Assembly: GCA_012932295.1 (NCBI GenBank)
Contig: JAAONU010000011.1
Location: forward strand, 46,750,352-46,814,351
Length of the DNA: 64,000 nt
Direction of reading: 5' to 3'
From: Cyclina sinensis
Taxonomy: Eukaryota > Mollusca > Bivalvia > Venerida > Veneridae
Under the pieces are notes generated by a model that was not told where the DNA came from, did not search any database, and saw only the letters and a program-made list of their open reading frames with translations. Of the stretch, positions 1-12,947 are shown piece by piece. The position numbers and the translations under genes were made by a program. The first letter of the stretch is position 1. Each line of letters starts with the position of its first letter.

Positions 1-852
1 AAACACGTATCTATGGAGTAAAGGGTTAAGGATTAATGAATGAAGCATGTTCGTTTGAATGACTTAAGTGGTTTATACCTTAAAAAGCTGAAAAATTACA
101 TACAAAACTTTCGTAAAAATCAAATATCAATCTACAAAGTTGAAAAAGTTCTATACAAAAACCTTAATTAAAGTCAGATATCACTCTACGACTGGGCAGA
201 TGATAGTAACAAAAGCAACTGATCTAGTTACTCTAATAAACTATTACTTGTCCAAGCAGAAAGTTTAACAGCTCTGTATGAAAATTAATTAAATAAAGAG
301 AGCTAAACTAATCACATCTAACAAATGTCTCTAGCTTAAAATAAGCTGAAATTATTAAGAACCTGGAAACAGTCAATATTGAATCTGACTTTTTTTATCC
401 TAATTATTCCACTGAAAAGACATGTTTTACAATTTTACTTATTTGTTACTAAGGGCCATTCCAGTAAAACATATATCCCACTCTAGAAAAGTAAAATGAA
501 GAAACACGCTTGAGGGGGAGGGGGGTTCTTTTACATAGATGGTCTTTTCTTGTCAAATAAACTTCTAAAGGAGGTTGGTCCATTTTGAAAGGGCTTTCCT
601 TGGGTCAGATATAGCTTTTACTGGAATGTTCCTCAGTCAATTTTGTTCTTAAAATAAATTCTTAAAATGCATTTTGGGTCCAAAGTATATTAGAAAATAT
701 AGTGAGGAAGAATTTCGTTTTATGCCACCTCTATCTAAAATAAATATCTAGATAAGAGTTTCATATTTAAAAAAGAAATTCTCTACCTTCTAACCAACTA
801 AATGAAATAAAGAGTAAATTTATTTTCCTAAATATGTGAGATTTTTACCAAC
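1..852. other. Intronic sequence 3' of the last visible DRC7 exon
   Basis: No exon, RNA gene or tandem repeat was recognised here. The strand and phase of the neighbouring exon imply that this is intron leading to DRC7 exons beyond the left edge. Long A/T runs are the only visible composition feature. Confidence 0.5.
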
Positions 853-3800
853 CTCTTCATCATCAAGGCCATCCATAATGTCATCTTCAGCCTCAGGAAT
901 CTGTAACAATGGTTTGTCAGTGTTCGGAAACATGTACTCCCATCTCGTACAGTCACCAAGATCATAGCTTAGATTCTGTGAAAAAGAATAGAAAAATACT
1001 ATGACAAATATTCTACTTTGCAAAAATTCAGACAAGCAAGGAGATAAAAGTGAAGACTTCATCCACAGTGTGTGCATCTGAACATTGTGACTACAATCAA
1101 CAGTCTATAGTAATCTTGGTTCAGGTCTGACCGTAAAAAAAAGTGAAAGAGTGCCAAGTGTCTATGTCTTTCTTGTCTAAACTAAAATTTATGCTTAAGT
1201 CACATTCAGAAACATTATTTAAGGGTTTTAACTTTAGTACAGACACTTTTGTAACTTACTTTAATAGTTCCTTTATACTTATCTTGTATATAAAATGCAT
1301 TTTTATCAGACACACTTGCACCAACTCTAGAGAACAGCCACTGAAATGAGTGTAGTTTATGATACAGAATTAAATGAAATAAATGATGTGTCTAATAAAG
1401 AAAGAGGGATGTTTAACTGACCTTGACCCCTTCAGAGCAGTCCTGCATATTGACCCAGTAGTTCACATGGTTCCACACACTTTCTATGCCCAGGTAGCTT
1501 GTACTGTCTACTGGGTGTGACAAGCCAGTAAACGGCTCAACAAAGAAACTCTCAGGTACTTCACGCTTTCCAGACAGAATGAGAACCCAGGAGTGGATTC
1601 TCAGACCATACAGAGGATCTGGTGGGGGCTTCTCAAGCTCCTGTACAATATATATATCAATTCATGTACACATCTTTCAGAAGACTTGTCATAATAACAT
1701 ACTGTTTGCATTGTCAAGTGCTTTAAATTGTAAAAAGTATACCTGTCATGAAACAGAACTGTCAAGTTTAAACTTAAACAAAATTCCTCATTCTAAAACT
1801 AACAAAGCTTTCTTCATTTCATTTTCACCCTAAGTATATTAAGATCAAAAATATATGCCAAAGAAAAGTTCACAGAGCCATATACAAACAGACATTTCTG
1901 GGCCTCAGTATTAACAGTTACTATTGCCACTTACAAACAAAGACATTTTCTGTATATTCATGTACCATTAGGCCAGTAATTATCTGAACAAATAAAAACC
2001 TTTTGGAAATTTGAATAAAAGTGGCATCTTAAAAATATATTAGTGTTCAGAATGACAGAGATACATGACTGCCAAGCAAAATGCTGAGCACACAGCGAAG
2101 GTTAAGAACACATACAAAATAGAAGTAAAAAAGACTTCTTTAACTTCTAAGATGATTATAAAAGAAAATATTCTTTCTTATCTACTTGCAGATTTTATTG
2201 AAAACTGGGATTGTCATATTTTTTTTCAATATATAATATTCAACTTTACTCAATGCCAGTACAACTTTTTTCTCAGTGCATACATTTAAAGAGGCAGACT
2301 CTAAGAGTTTGAATATCCATTTTCTTCAAAAGCATGTAAATTTGAATGGTCCTGAATGATTTTTTTACCCAAGGTCAAGGTGTCAGATGAAAATTCTAAG
2401 TACAATGGGCAAACTGAATGTACTAATATTAGTCTTGAGAGTTGCTCTTGTACGGATCGCCTTTTATTGTGTGTGGATAGCCTTTTATTGTGTGTGGATA
2501 GCCTTTTATTATAAATGAGCACTTAGTTCATTGCAACTGACCTTAGAGAAACATTTTTAACACATGTTCTTATTTAGATTATAAAGAATTTTTCATTTTG
2601 GATAGAATAAATCAATAAAATACATAGGCAGTATAATATTAGTCAATTTTAGGGTATGACTGTTTGAATAAAAAAGTTGGTAATGTTTGTTTTCATAGAA
2701 TACACATCAATGCAAATTGAAATTTTTTTTAAATATTCAAGGTCACTTTGACCACTAATATAATTTTAAGTGTTTGAGGTATATGAACATAAAGTAATGA
2801 AAGAGGACCTTTTTTAAGGTTTGTCCATAGCCAACTAAGTTGGTTTGTGAAGAAAAAATCTGTATTTTTTTCAATATGAAATAAATCTAAAGGATCATTA
2901 AAATTCTGTAAACACATACAAGTTGTCTCTCCTCCTCTTCAGTCCGCCTTTTTGCATCTTCAGCCTCTCTCTCAGCCTGGGCCTTGGCCGCCTGTTTACG
3001 CTCAAATTTGCTCTGCAAGTCTTTCGGCGGCTTTACTGTATACTTCTTCAATTCTTTCTTCTTCTCTGTTTGTCTGATCTGTGAAACGCAGAAAGACAAC
3101 TTTCAAGACAATCTACTTGCAGTGAAATGGATGAATAGTACACTTTACCATTTACATAGAAATTTGTGTGGAATCAAGGATTAGCATTACTATATGTGTG
3201 CTCCATTTAGACTCAAACATGTTTTTTAAAACATTAATTAAATATTACAGACTCAAACAACTTTTAATCAAAGTGCTATTTTATTTACCTCTTCTTTCTT
3301 CTTTAGCAGAGGGCATATTTCTCGGGATTCATCTGCCAGACACACCTCTCGAGTGGCATACCCACTGACAACATAAGCATCATAGCCAGCACCAATCAGC
3401 AGTGAGCAGAGTAAGGTACTGTTCTCAAAACAGTTTCCCTTCTGACGCTTCAATACTGTTGTTGGGGACAAAAGTCTTTTTGGCTGTAAAAGAATTAATT
3501 GTAGAGCCATAAAGTAACCTTTTTATCAACTAACATGCACACATCTGAGATTCACTGCTAAGATAGCTTAGCAAAGCTTAAAAAATATGCTGCAGAAAAA
3601 GTTACCACAAATTATTGTAAAATACGTTAAAACTACTTTGGAGCTTAAAAGTCTGGCTACTTTCTCACTGATTTTGTTTACTGTATGAAGTTTATTTCTT
3701 GTCAAGAAAACATTCATTTGCAGCACAATCTTTTTGACTACTTAAAATATACAGGTAATTACCAGTTCATATGGAGGGTCAAGTGTTTCAAAGTTTAGAT

Positions 3801-5662
3801 AGTCTGCAACAAACTCTGCTGCACCATCCCAGTTATACAGCTCCTTATATTCCAACTGAGTGGGCCGGATTGTTGTACATACAAATTTCTGAAAGGAGAG
3901 AAAAGGAGAAATTTCAAATATTACAGCTGATATAAAAAGTAACATGAACTTGTAGAAAATGCTTTTTTTAGCAAGATACAAAATCAATGTGTATGACATA
4001 AGGTTAAATACAATATATATACTATTATTCTCTGACTAGAATGACACAAGTGTCGATCTATTCATACCTGAAAATACTTACAACAGTTAGTTGTTCTTAA
4101 AAGCCTTCTTGCCTGAGAATAAAAACACTTGATCATGTCGAAGATAGCAACAAAAAATTACCTCAACAAAACATTCATTCACTGGATTCAACAACAGAGG
4201 TTTCCTATCCCGATACAAATGCACATACTGTCGTCGAAAGTTTTCAGCAAATTGCAGAACAAGATTTTCATTAGGTAAATTTTCTTTATATGAAGCTGGA
4301 AATTCTGCAGGATCAAATGTCTCTTTTGGAACTCTGAAAAAATAAAAGCTTTAATAAATTTTACCATCTTACCAGTGATTCAGTTATCGTTAGTGTCATG
4401 TTTGATATGTCATATGGCCAATCATGGAGATACAGTTACTATCATTTATACTGCTGTTCTTCAGGTTGCTCATTGTGTACAGGACCTGACTAGCTTGCAG
4501 ACAATTGCAGGTTATAGGCCTGCTCTTGGAATATTATTACTGAGCTTGTTTTATTTATAACTACAAATGAATAATATCTTGGGGCTATTACAACAAAATT
4601 TTCATTACTTTGTTTATAATGAGGAACTTTCACAACTTCTAACAGACTGCAAATAATTTTTCAAAGATGTATGCTATTTGTGCTTATTTAGACAATCTAT
4701 CAACCTAAATCAAAATCCTTAGGTCTAAACAATAAAAACTAGTTGAAATATTCATTATTATTCAATTTCATGGAATTTCATTTTTTACAAGGACAAGCAT
4801 GTTACAAAATTGCAAGATTACATAACATGTGGTCAGTCCAGTAGAAATACATTTAAAAAAATCTTTAAACAAACATGATCTTAACAATTTCCTACAGTAA
4901 TTTAGTAAAAGAAATAGAACTTTCCAAAATATATTGTCTTCAACTTCAACTTATTACTGCCCAAAGTCAATACTGACGATACTAGGCAGGTGCATGTCAG
5001 GAACATTAAAATTTAGTCTCAATATTGCGACTTCAGGCAGGATGCTGCCTTTAGGTCTCTGAAGGCGGATATCGATCATTTAAAAATTATCACGATATTC
5101 AACATTTTGAGTACAATATCACTACAATTATTTTGACTAATTAAAATTATAAAAGATAATAATAATGTAAACAAGATTTTACTAAAGATCTTACTTAATC
5201 ATTTATTTTGAATGTTTAAAATCCATAAAACCTGTTCAGTGCACTGATAAAAGCTGGCACGGTTGGGGTAGCCTTAATCTATAAGTATTGTCTACAGGAT
5301 TATTTAAGAAAGTCTTTCTAATTTCATGTATCAAATCCAACTTTACATTTAAATGATATACTGCGAAATATTTGCGCATTTTTTTTTGTTATTTGTCATA
5401 AAAGATATCTTATTTCATACTTGTTCACATCTAACATACAATTATTTAAAACGAACTAAAATAAACATCTCGCGAAATAATATGACAATTTGATTTACAG
5501 GTCTATAGTAGGCGGATGCACCACTATTTTTGCAAGTTCATCTTTTAATGCTTGTGCATCTTCTGTAAGCTCTTCTTCCTCATGTACAGATCCTTCTTCT
5601 TCTTCCTCTTTGATGGAATCCTCGGTATTTTCTTGCACAATCTGTGGTTCAGTGTCAGCCAT
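853..5662 (-). CDS. DRC7: DRC7 / CCDC135 homologue (dynein regulatory complex subunit 7), 5' part
   Basis: DRC7 is an axonemal subunit of the nexin-dynein regulatory complex that links outer doublets and tunes dynein in motile cilia and flagella (Drosophila lobo is the orthologue). Seven coding exons were read by eye: 5662-5499, 4333-4162, 3888-3763, 3483-3289, 3078-2920, 1640-1422 and 975-853. All have GT/AG borders and compatible phases, giving about 386 residues. The human protein is about 870 aa, so the C-terminal half is off the left edge. Residues 1-54 are a Glu-rich acidic leader. Residues about 113-219 are the transglutaminase-like segment, with NWDGAAEFVADYLN, LDPPYEL, then GNCFENSTLLCSLLIGAGYD around Cys172. 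Residues 220-272 are a charged coiled coil (KAQAEREAEDAKRR). Exon 6 carries the conserved LRIHSWVLILSGKREVPESF. The start is the ATG opening the acidic leader. The last donor could instead lie 4 nt further on (exon end 849). The family assignment is recognition from memory, and it is strong. Confidence 0.9.
2455..2517. repeat. 21-bp tandem repeat, 3 copies, in a DRC7 intron
   Basis: Three consecutive units built on the core gccttttattgtgtgtg. The first starts gatcgcc and the third diverges after ttatt. It lies in the intron between exons 5 and 6 of the DRC7 gene. It leaves an artefactual open frame with a THNKRLS-type repeat on the minus strand. Confidence 0.85.
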
Positions 5663-5675
5663 TTTGATTACCTAG

Positions 5676-5689
5676 CGCGTCATGGCAAC
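5676..5689 (-). promoter_or_regulatory. RFX X-box-like site at the DRC7 promoter
   Basis: On the minus strand the sequence GTTGCCATGACGCG lies 14-27 bp upstream of the DRC7 start codon. It has an exact GTTGCC half-site, the usual short spacer and a degenerate second half. RFX factors activate ciliary genes through X-boxes (GTNRCC N0-3 RGYAAC) close to the transcription start, which fits a motile-cilium gene. The motif is seen; binding is inferred. Confidence 0.55.
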
Positions 5690-5851
5690 GGAGTTACGGT
5701 GTATCGGTAGGGTCACAAACTCATGAATAATGGTTGAATGGAGTCACTGCAGATCGCTTCTTTCTGTCTTTTAGACAGTAGCCTAAAGGGGATAAGGTGG
5801 AATTTTGTTTCATGTTTTGAAGAAGGGATTAGAAAAACATTGTTTATTTTT

Positions 5852-6172
5852 CGGAATCCCGTTCGGGCCACCCAAAATAGCCTGTTTAAAAATCTCGTCC
5901 TTTCAAGTGAACATAATACAAGCGAGAATTTGAAACCTCGCCAGGAAATACATGCAAAATTTAACAATTTGATTTTCGCATTTGTCACTTTATAAGCAAC
6001 TTCGTCTAAATGGTTCTCGATGAATTAGTTCATGATAGCGAGACAGGCGAAATTTTCGACGTTTAATTTCGCCTGTATTTTTCCTCGAGGTTTTTTATTT
6101 TTGCTCCTGAAAGGACGAGTCAGGAGATTGTGTCAAACTGGCGATATATTTCATGGCCCGTACAGGATTCCG
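5852..6172. repeat. Long imperfect inverted repeat (foldback) 5' of DRC7
   Basis: The left arm (about 5852-5995) and right arm (about 6030-6172) are imperfect reverse complements. CGGAATCCCG at 5852 pairs with GGATTCCG ending at 6172. GGGCC near 5875 pairs with GGCCC near 6156. CTCGTCCTTTCA (5894-5905) pairs exactly with TGAAAGGACGAG (6108-6119). The CCTCGCCAGGAAATAC region pairs with GTATTTTTCCTCGAGG. The pairing centre is near 6010. This is a MITE-like foldback or decayed palindrome. Open frames across it on both strands are by-products. Confidence 0.7.
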
Positions 6173-6182
6173 TTATTTTGCC

Positions 6183-8390
6183 AGAAAAAAAATGGTGTCA
6201 CCTCATACATTTGAAGACGTAAAGAATCGCAAAGAAATTCTTTTATTGGACACTGATTGTATATGAAAAACGGGACATAAGGCTTCTGCTTGTAATCAAC
6301 TCAAAGTTGCCTGTGCAAAGAGGATTATGACAGAAGAAAAACACCATTAGTTAAGTATATATAAGCCTATGTAAGAAATCGTCGTAAACACTTTACGAAA
6401 AGCGAATAGGCGTTTCTTCAAAGAGAACTGATGAGTTAAGATAACGAACAGGCCCTATGTTTCCGCGAACTGTACATGGCATAATGAGCAATATTTTGGA
6501 ATAAATGAGCGATTTTCCAGAGATAGAATAATTATGCGCACTAAACTTACGGCAAGTTATGCCAATCAATTATAAACATTTTTCTTTAATCATACATACC
6601 GCCCATAATCAACTTTTAACAAAATTCAGGCATTTTCCGGAAAAGCCACATTTTCCTGGGGATTTTTTATTAACCACTTGTGGTTGCTCTATTAATTTCG
6701 AACTTAATAAGAGTGCAACTCTAAAACAATGCACGGGGTGAGTAATGCTTATATTTTGTTTAAAACTATTTGATTAGACTAGTAATTGAAACAGTATTAT
6801 ATTTATCTTGACAGCATGCAGGATGTCTTTGATCACACGTGAATTTCTAGATTAAATACCAAGAAAAAAAAAGATATCTGAATTTTGCCCTGAATTTGAC
6901 CAATATTATAATAATTAAAATTGAACATTAGAATTCAGGGTAGCTAGATATTTTCTAAATAAAGCGGTATTCTATCCTTATTTTAAAATGTTGGGGTTTA
7001 TGAGGCTCATTTTTTTCGTTCTTGTATCAGCTTGACTGTTACTTGATTCATTTTTCAGATATGAAAACAAAAACATGTTGAGTGGAAAAAAGCAACCTGT
7101 TTCGTCAAGATGTGGAATTTATTTCGAAAATAATCAAGAAGATACTGGAATAAATCTTCGCAGTTCTTCAATTATGAAATGACACAATTCTACATCTTTT
7201 TAAATTCAATAAAATTATGCCTAGGGAGAGGCTGTTTATAGATGGTATATTTGCTCTACACCTGGATTTTGCAGTGGATTCGAGTTAATCGCAGGAACTA
7301 GGTAAGTTTACAGAAAATGTTTATTAAAAACGGAACGACCATCTGGAAACGCTTACATAACACTTACAAGAATTACCCCATACCGTCTCAAATAACGAAA
7401 AGATCTATTTTATTACTGAAGTTAATTACAGGCACGCGACTTTGACAGATGGTTAAATTATTAAGTGAGAGTTGTAACTACGAAACTAGTCTATCATTTC
7501 TTAGTAAGACTACAGCGTGTTACAGAGAAGTATCAAAGGACTTATTTAGATACTAGAATATCGGCGTCATATCAAGAGGTAAAAATAAGATAGGCAGTCG
7601 ATTAACTTTTGTACTAGTTCCTGACATCTAAATTAACCCATTTCGAAAATTAATTAGACGCATGTGTTTTTAATGAAGAACACACTTTAGCGTTATGTGT
7701 AATTTCTCTGAATTCAGAATATATTCAGGATATATGCCTGTCTGAGTTCATTTTTTTCGTGGCATGATTTAGAAGTGTAGACAAAGTGATCTGATGATAT
7801 CTTCTTGTGAGTGTAAATTTTATTTCAACGATAAAGTCAGCTTCATTTGACAAAAATACCATTTATGCCATAATTATAAACATATTTATTCGACATAACA
7901 TGCATGAGAATAATTATCTGTAACATTTATAAGAGTTATTTAATGCCTTTCTTCAACGTCTGGCTAAAAATTGATTTTTTTACAGCAAATATCAATGAAA
8001 AACAGCAAATCAGTTAAATGTGTGATAGATAAGTATATTTTCATAACAATGTTTCCTTCCCAGAGATTCTAGTGTTTTGAACTGTATACAAGTAAAGTGA
8101 AATAGTGGAATATTTAAATGTGGCGTGTACATGTACTTCTGATACGTATACCTGTTTCTAAAACTACATATATAAATAGAATTAACATTGATGCATCCAG
8201 TCTATCTATTGATATGAAAAAACAGCGCTTTAAAAAAAACAAAGCACAATTCATCAAAGACTATGAACGAGCAGCGACAATATTCTTGCTTCTGTCAAGA
8301 GCTACCAATCAACACTCTGTTTCTCAGTGTGACAACAAGATGGCGCCTTTTGCTTCTATCAAAAACTATCTCACAGCTCTTTGATTTGCG
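6183..8390. other. Intergenic, no gene seen
   Basis: No open frame with splice support, RNA gene or tandem repeat was recognised. The stretch is AT-rich with short A and T runs. A small open frame at 8118-8384 has no recognisable product. Confidence 0.5.
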
Positions 8391-8826
8391 GTGTTACCGC
8401 TTGATGTTTTCCTGGTGTTACCGCTTGATGTTCCTAGTGTTACCGCTTGATGTTTTTCTGGTGTTACCGTTTGATGTTTTTCTGGTGTTACCGCTTGATG
8501 TTCCTAGTGTTACCGCTTGATGTTTTTCTGGTGTTACCGCTTGATGTTTTCCTAGTGTTACCGCTTGATGTTTTTCTGGTGTTACCGCTTGATGTTTTTC
8601 TGGTGTTACCGTTTGATGTTTTCCTAGTGTTACCGCTTGATGTTTTTCTGGTGTTACCGTTTGATGTTTTCCTAGTGTTACTGTTTGATGTTTTTCTGGT
8701 GTTACCGTTTGATGTTTTCCCAGTGTTACCACTTGATGTTTTTCTGGTGTTACCGCTTGATGTTTTTCTGGTGTTACCGCTTGATGTTTTCCTATGTTAC
8801 CGCTTGGTGTTTTCCTGGTGTTACCT
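8391..8826. repeat. 24-bp minisatellite, about 18 copies
   Basis: Tandem units start with gtgttaccgcttgatg followed by a T-rich linker ending cctg, tctg or ccta. Most units are 24 bp and a few 22 bp. Variants are mainly accgc/accgt and ttttc/ttccta. Because the period is a multiple of three, open frames of about 140 codons run through the array on both strands with 8-residue repeats. They end just outside the array and are not genes. Confidence 0.95.
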
Positions 8827-9309
8827 CCAAATGGAGCTCCGGCGTTTCCTCTCATCCGTTAAAAACGAAGAATGACGTGAAAAACTCTTAAAATACCAAT
8901 GACTCAAATGAGTTTCTTCTACCACAGCGTATCACTGATATTGTTCGCAGACATGTATGATGTCTCTGTTTTAACCTTACGGAATAGTAAACGACTCATT
9001 AAGATCAAAATTTTACATCAAATTGTAATAACTGATAGAAATTGATAGAAAAGGTAGATTAATAGAAATATTCTGATAACACAATTAACAACTGTGTATC
9101 ACAAGTACATTGTAATTGTATAAAAGATATTAAGGTACTTGAATGAAATTACAAGAACCTGGCGTGATTTGGAAAAGGTGTGTCATGGAATGGAATTTAT
9201 TCTTAGAAAAAATAATCAGATTCATTTTTTTTGTAGAAACCAACGCATTGTTTACCCAAACCATTAACGAACAAATGCTTCTTTGAAAAGCTTTTAAAAT
9301 AAAGGTTTA
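8827..9309. other. Intergenic, nothing recognised
   Basis: No gene, repeat or RNA was identified between the minisatellite and the first module A copy. Confidence 0.4.
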
Positions 9310-10071
9310 ACTTGCAGTGGCTCTGTTGCACATGATTTCCATGGTTAGATTATGGTGGAGTGGCATGGCGATTGATTCTCGCAGACAATCTGCCTGTCCA
9401 TCAGCCACAATATTATCATTCATGAGTCATCAATACTTAAACTGTTGTAATATCTGTCAGTTTTCAAGGTATCATCTGAAACAATCTGAAACATCTGAAC
9501 AAAGCAATGCTGCAGTGAATCAGTGTTAATTTTTCTTTTCCTCTTTTCTTTTTTATACCGAAAACGACTTTGAAAATAAGGTATTTCTAAGCAGTATAGC
9601 ATCCGTCTGTAGTCAACAGGAACATCCATAACGTAATAAAGTCTCAACTGAATACAGTAAATACTTGACAAACATACAAAATGGCTATAATGTGGTAACA
9701 AAATATAAAGCGGTCAACATAAGACAGTTTTGGCGTTCCATAAAAATGGGTGGATTTTAAGAAGCATGTATCAGAGAAATAAAGGGATATCACTTTTAGA
9801 TAAAGTTTTAACATTTACAGCTGCGCACTGGACAAGATTGCAAGGTGATATGACACGAGCACTGTGAAAACTGCGAATTAATATGTTTTAACACATTAGT
9901 ACACATAGTATAACAGAAGGTGACAATACAGTATGCTTGTGAATTATACAACACTAGTCTGTATTTACATTTTTTGAAGGGCAAAAATAGCAGAACAGAA
10001 ATAAAGAAATAAACTTATTTTTGCGGGCGATTATTGTGCAAAAAGAAAACGAAGCAAAGTCAGGCATTCAA

Positions 10072-10268
10072 TGCCTAAACTGTTTATATTGAAGTCATTA
10101 ACCGTTCGCTCTAGAGGAAATTCATGTTACGAGAAAAAAATTAAAATGAAAAACAGGATGAACAGATGCTCTGAATGCGAAAGATCACTTTTGCAAGAAG
10201 TCAACATCAATTATATACCTGAGAAAATTGGCCGATCAACCCGTGCTAGGAATACAAATTTGTTACTG
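10072..10268 (+). repeat. Module B, copy 1
   Basis: Shares with the other B copies the string ttgaagtcattaaccgttc, then gaacagatgctctgaatg, agtcaacatcaattatat and acctgaga, ending near an aatacaaatt motif. Confidence 0.65.
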
Positions 10269-12734
10269 TACGAATATTGATATCAATCTTTTATATGGTT
10301 CCTGGTAGAAACATGATTCTGCTGGATACTTTAATTGAGGAACAAATTGTTCGTAAGGAACTCACATTATAAAATAACAACGTGTTCGTTGTTATGTAAG
10401 TGCGCAATCATGTTGGGTGTATAAACATTATGTAGATCCCGTTGTTGATGAAAATGTGTATATTGTTATTGTTATCATTCACTGATTTTTAAGATTTGTG
10501 AGACGGGAGACTTTTGAAAAGTTGGAAAACAGCCATGTGGCACAGTATGAAATGTTTTACTTACACGAATTACTGACAGTTTATGAAACATTCTTACAAA
10601 GACGTAGAGACAACAGTTTCTGTCCATCCTAGAAGTCTTAAAGCATTTCTGCCTTGCGTTGATTATTGAAAAAAAAAAGCCAAGTATTTTTGAAGTTTTA
10701 CCAGGTTACTCAGTCCACAGTCTTAAGCTAAGATAGTAGTTTTGTTTTAATCAAACGAACAAAGTGATGTAAGTGTCTCATTTTACCACAAGAACAACTC
10801 TTAAGTTATCAAAATGTTATCTGGTAACGTTGATATTCTGTCAGCTAAACTCATAAAGTGGTCCATTCATGTCATTTTGTTGGGTTTCCGGTACGGATCC
10901 TTTCCAGTACAGTGGATGGATCACTTTGCCGAAAATTCAAAGCTCGAACGCGAACGTCATTATGACAGCACCATATGTGTCGGCGTCGAGAATAAATAAA
11001 GTTCTAAGTGATTTCATAAAAGATTTCAGGTGAATATGAATAATAAGACATTTCTAAAGAATACCAATGTGACTGCCTATTGAATAAATACAAAGTTGTG
11101 TGCTATCTATTTGTATTCGGAGCTTGATAACTTATTAATTTGCGACTTTGAAGTCCGTTTCTGGCAATTAAATTAGACTGACCATTAACTGTGAGAATTC
11201 AAAAGTAGATTAGACAGACAAAATGCTGTTGGTATCGGAGAAATGATAGAATTTCGAGCGGTGAAAGCTGGCATAAACCAGTATTCTGAAACATGGAAAA
11301 ACAAATGTTTCTTGTTTCTAGATTGGTAATATTCCTTGATCTTTTTTTGCATTTCATTGTATTGAAAGGTTGAAGCACTTTGATTATTTGTTAATTTATT
11401 TGTCTTTCGGAATTGTAAATTACAACGTTTTCAAAATGATTCTATATATTTTTTTTCAACAAAAGTAACTCTTGGATATTTCGAAATAAAATATGAAAAA
11501 CATACCAAACTACGAAAGCTCTATATGAATGTAATGCTAAACTCTTGTTTTATGCTTGTGTCACAGTGATTCCATGATATGTTGAACCATCAAAGTCGCA
11601 TTTTATATTTCTTTTATTATTGTATTGTTACCACCTTTAAAAAAGTATAAACTATTTAGAATTATTAATATCACCTAGCATGTATATGTTTTATAAATAA
11701 CAATTAGTATAACAATTACAGGAATAGACTTTTTCTAAATCTAACAAAACAAATGTACAAGAAGTGCATGTGTGCATAAAAAAATACAAAAAAATACCCC
11801 CACGAAACCTTGTAAAAATCATTTTTGTATAGTTTTAACCATGAGAACGAAATGATTTCAACTTTAAAAAAATCTAAGCAGTGAAAACTCTCACTCAGAT
11901 TAACCTCCACCCAAACACACTAAAAGGATTACAGATCTCTCCTTGAAGGTACACATCTGCTTAATGAAGGGATATTATGTTTACCTAAGTGTTGTTTTCT
12001 GGAGTTTGTAATGAAAACATGGAACAGACATTTTTACAAGTAGAACTTTATGTTCTTCGAGTGCAGTTTACAGACGAAAGGAATTATTCTAACAAACGTT
12101 GTTAACAACAACACGTTTTACTACAGACAGATTCCACACAGCCTTCACCTCTTCGACAAAAAAAGAAACATTTATTTCATGCATATTCAAACTGCATCGT
12201 TTTACTTGCCCACTTGAGCATTTCGTAATTTATACGTTCGTTCTTTCGATGGCTCACTCGCACTATCGCACGCACGCACGCCAATTTATTCATTCTTTCC
12301 TTTATTATTTTGTATGTTTACTTATTTTTAAATACTTTGAATCAAAGGACAGATGTTTTAAGCTTTGAAATTGAACTTAAGAAAACATAAATAAGATTGG
12401 TTTTTGCCCCCATAGTTGCTTCATTTGAAAGCTGTTGGTTTTTTTCTCTCTGCTGTTCTGAAATGGCGCACCTGTTTCAATACGTAGAAAACAGACACCG
12501 CAGGATGACATAAAAATATATATATCCAAAAACTAATGATTTTCGAAGAGTTAATTCATTTTGGACACTATGTCGAGATCTTCCCTTTTTTCAAATAATT
12601 TCTATTAAACCGCAATGTCCCTTTTTCTCAGCTAAATTAAATATCTGATAAAATTATTTCAGTCAAATCTTTACTTAATAATTCCACTTCATATGAGGGA
12701 TAAATACCCAAGAAGTACACCCTGAAAATATGAC

Positions 12735-12947
12735 TAACCCTTAACCTGCTGGAACCGAAAGTGATTAGCCTTTGCCACCAGTATAGAGCCAGGCCAGCCT
12801 GCACATCCGTGCAGTCTGACCAGGCTCTATACTGTTGGTAGCTCCATTTTTGTATTTTGATAATGAAATCCCTTAAACTTTGAATGGACTGTTCCAAATT
12901 AAAAGCTGGACAAATCTATTACAAAAATTCAGCAGGTTCATGGTTAA
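12735..12947. mobile_element. Short foldback element (MITE-like) with a central hairpin
   Basis: Imperfect terminal inverted repeats: TAACCCTTAACCTGCTGGAA at the left end pairs with TTCAGCAGGTTCATGGTTAA at the right. Inside is a strong hairpin. Arm 12775-12790 pairs with 12823-12838 (15 of 16 positions) around AGTATAGAGCC/GGCTCTATACT, and an inner CTGCAC/GTGCAG pair closes the loop. The core gcctgcacatccgtgcagtc is one I associate with repeats in bivalve genomes. It is about 213 bp with no coding capacity, so non-autonomous. Confidence 0.7.

Noticed and set aside
8418..8875. Long repeat-containing open frames on both strands (142-145 codons)
   Set aside because: They are produced by a 24-bp tandem repeat, open on both strands, with no splice sites or promoter context.
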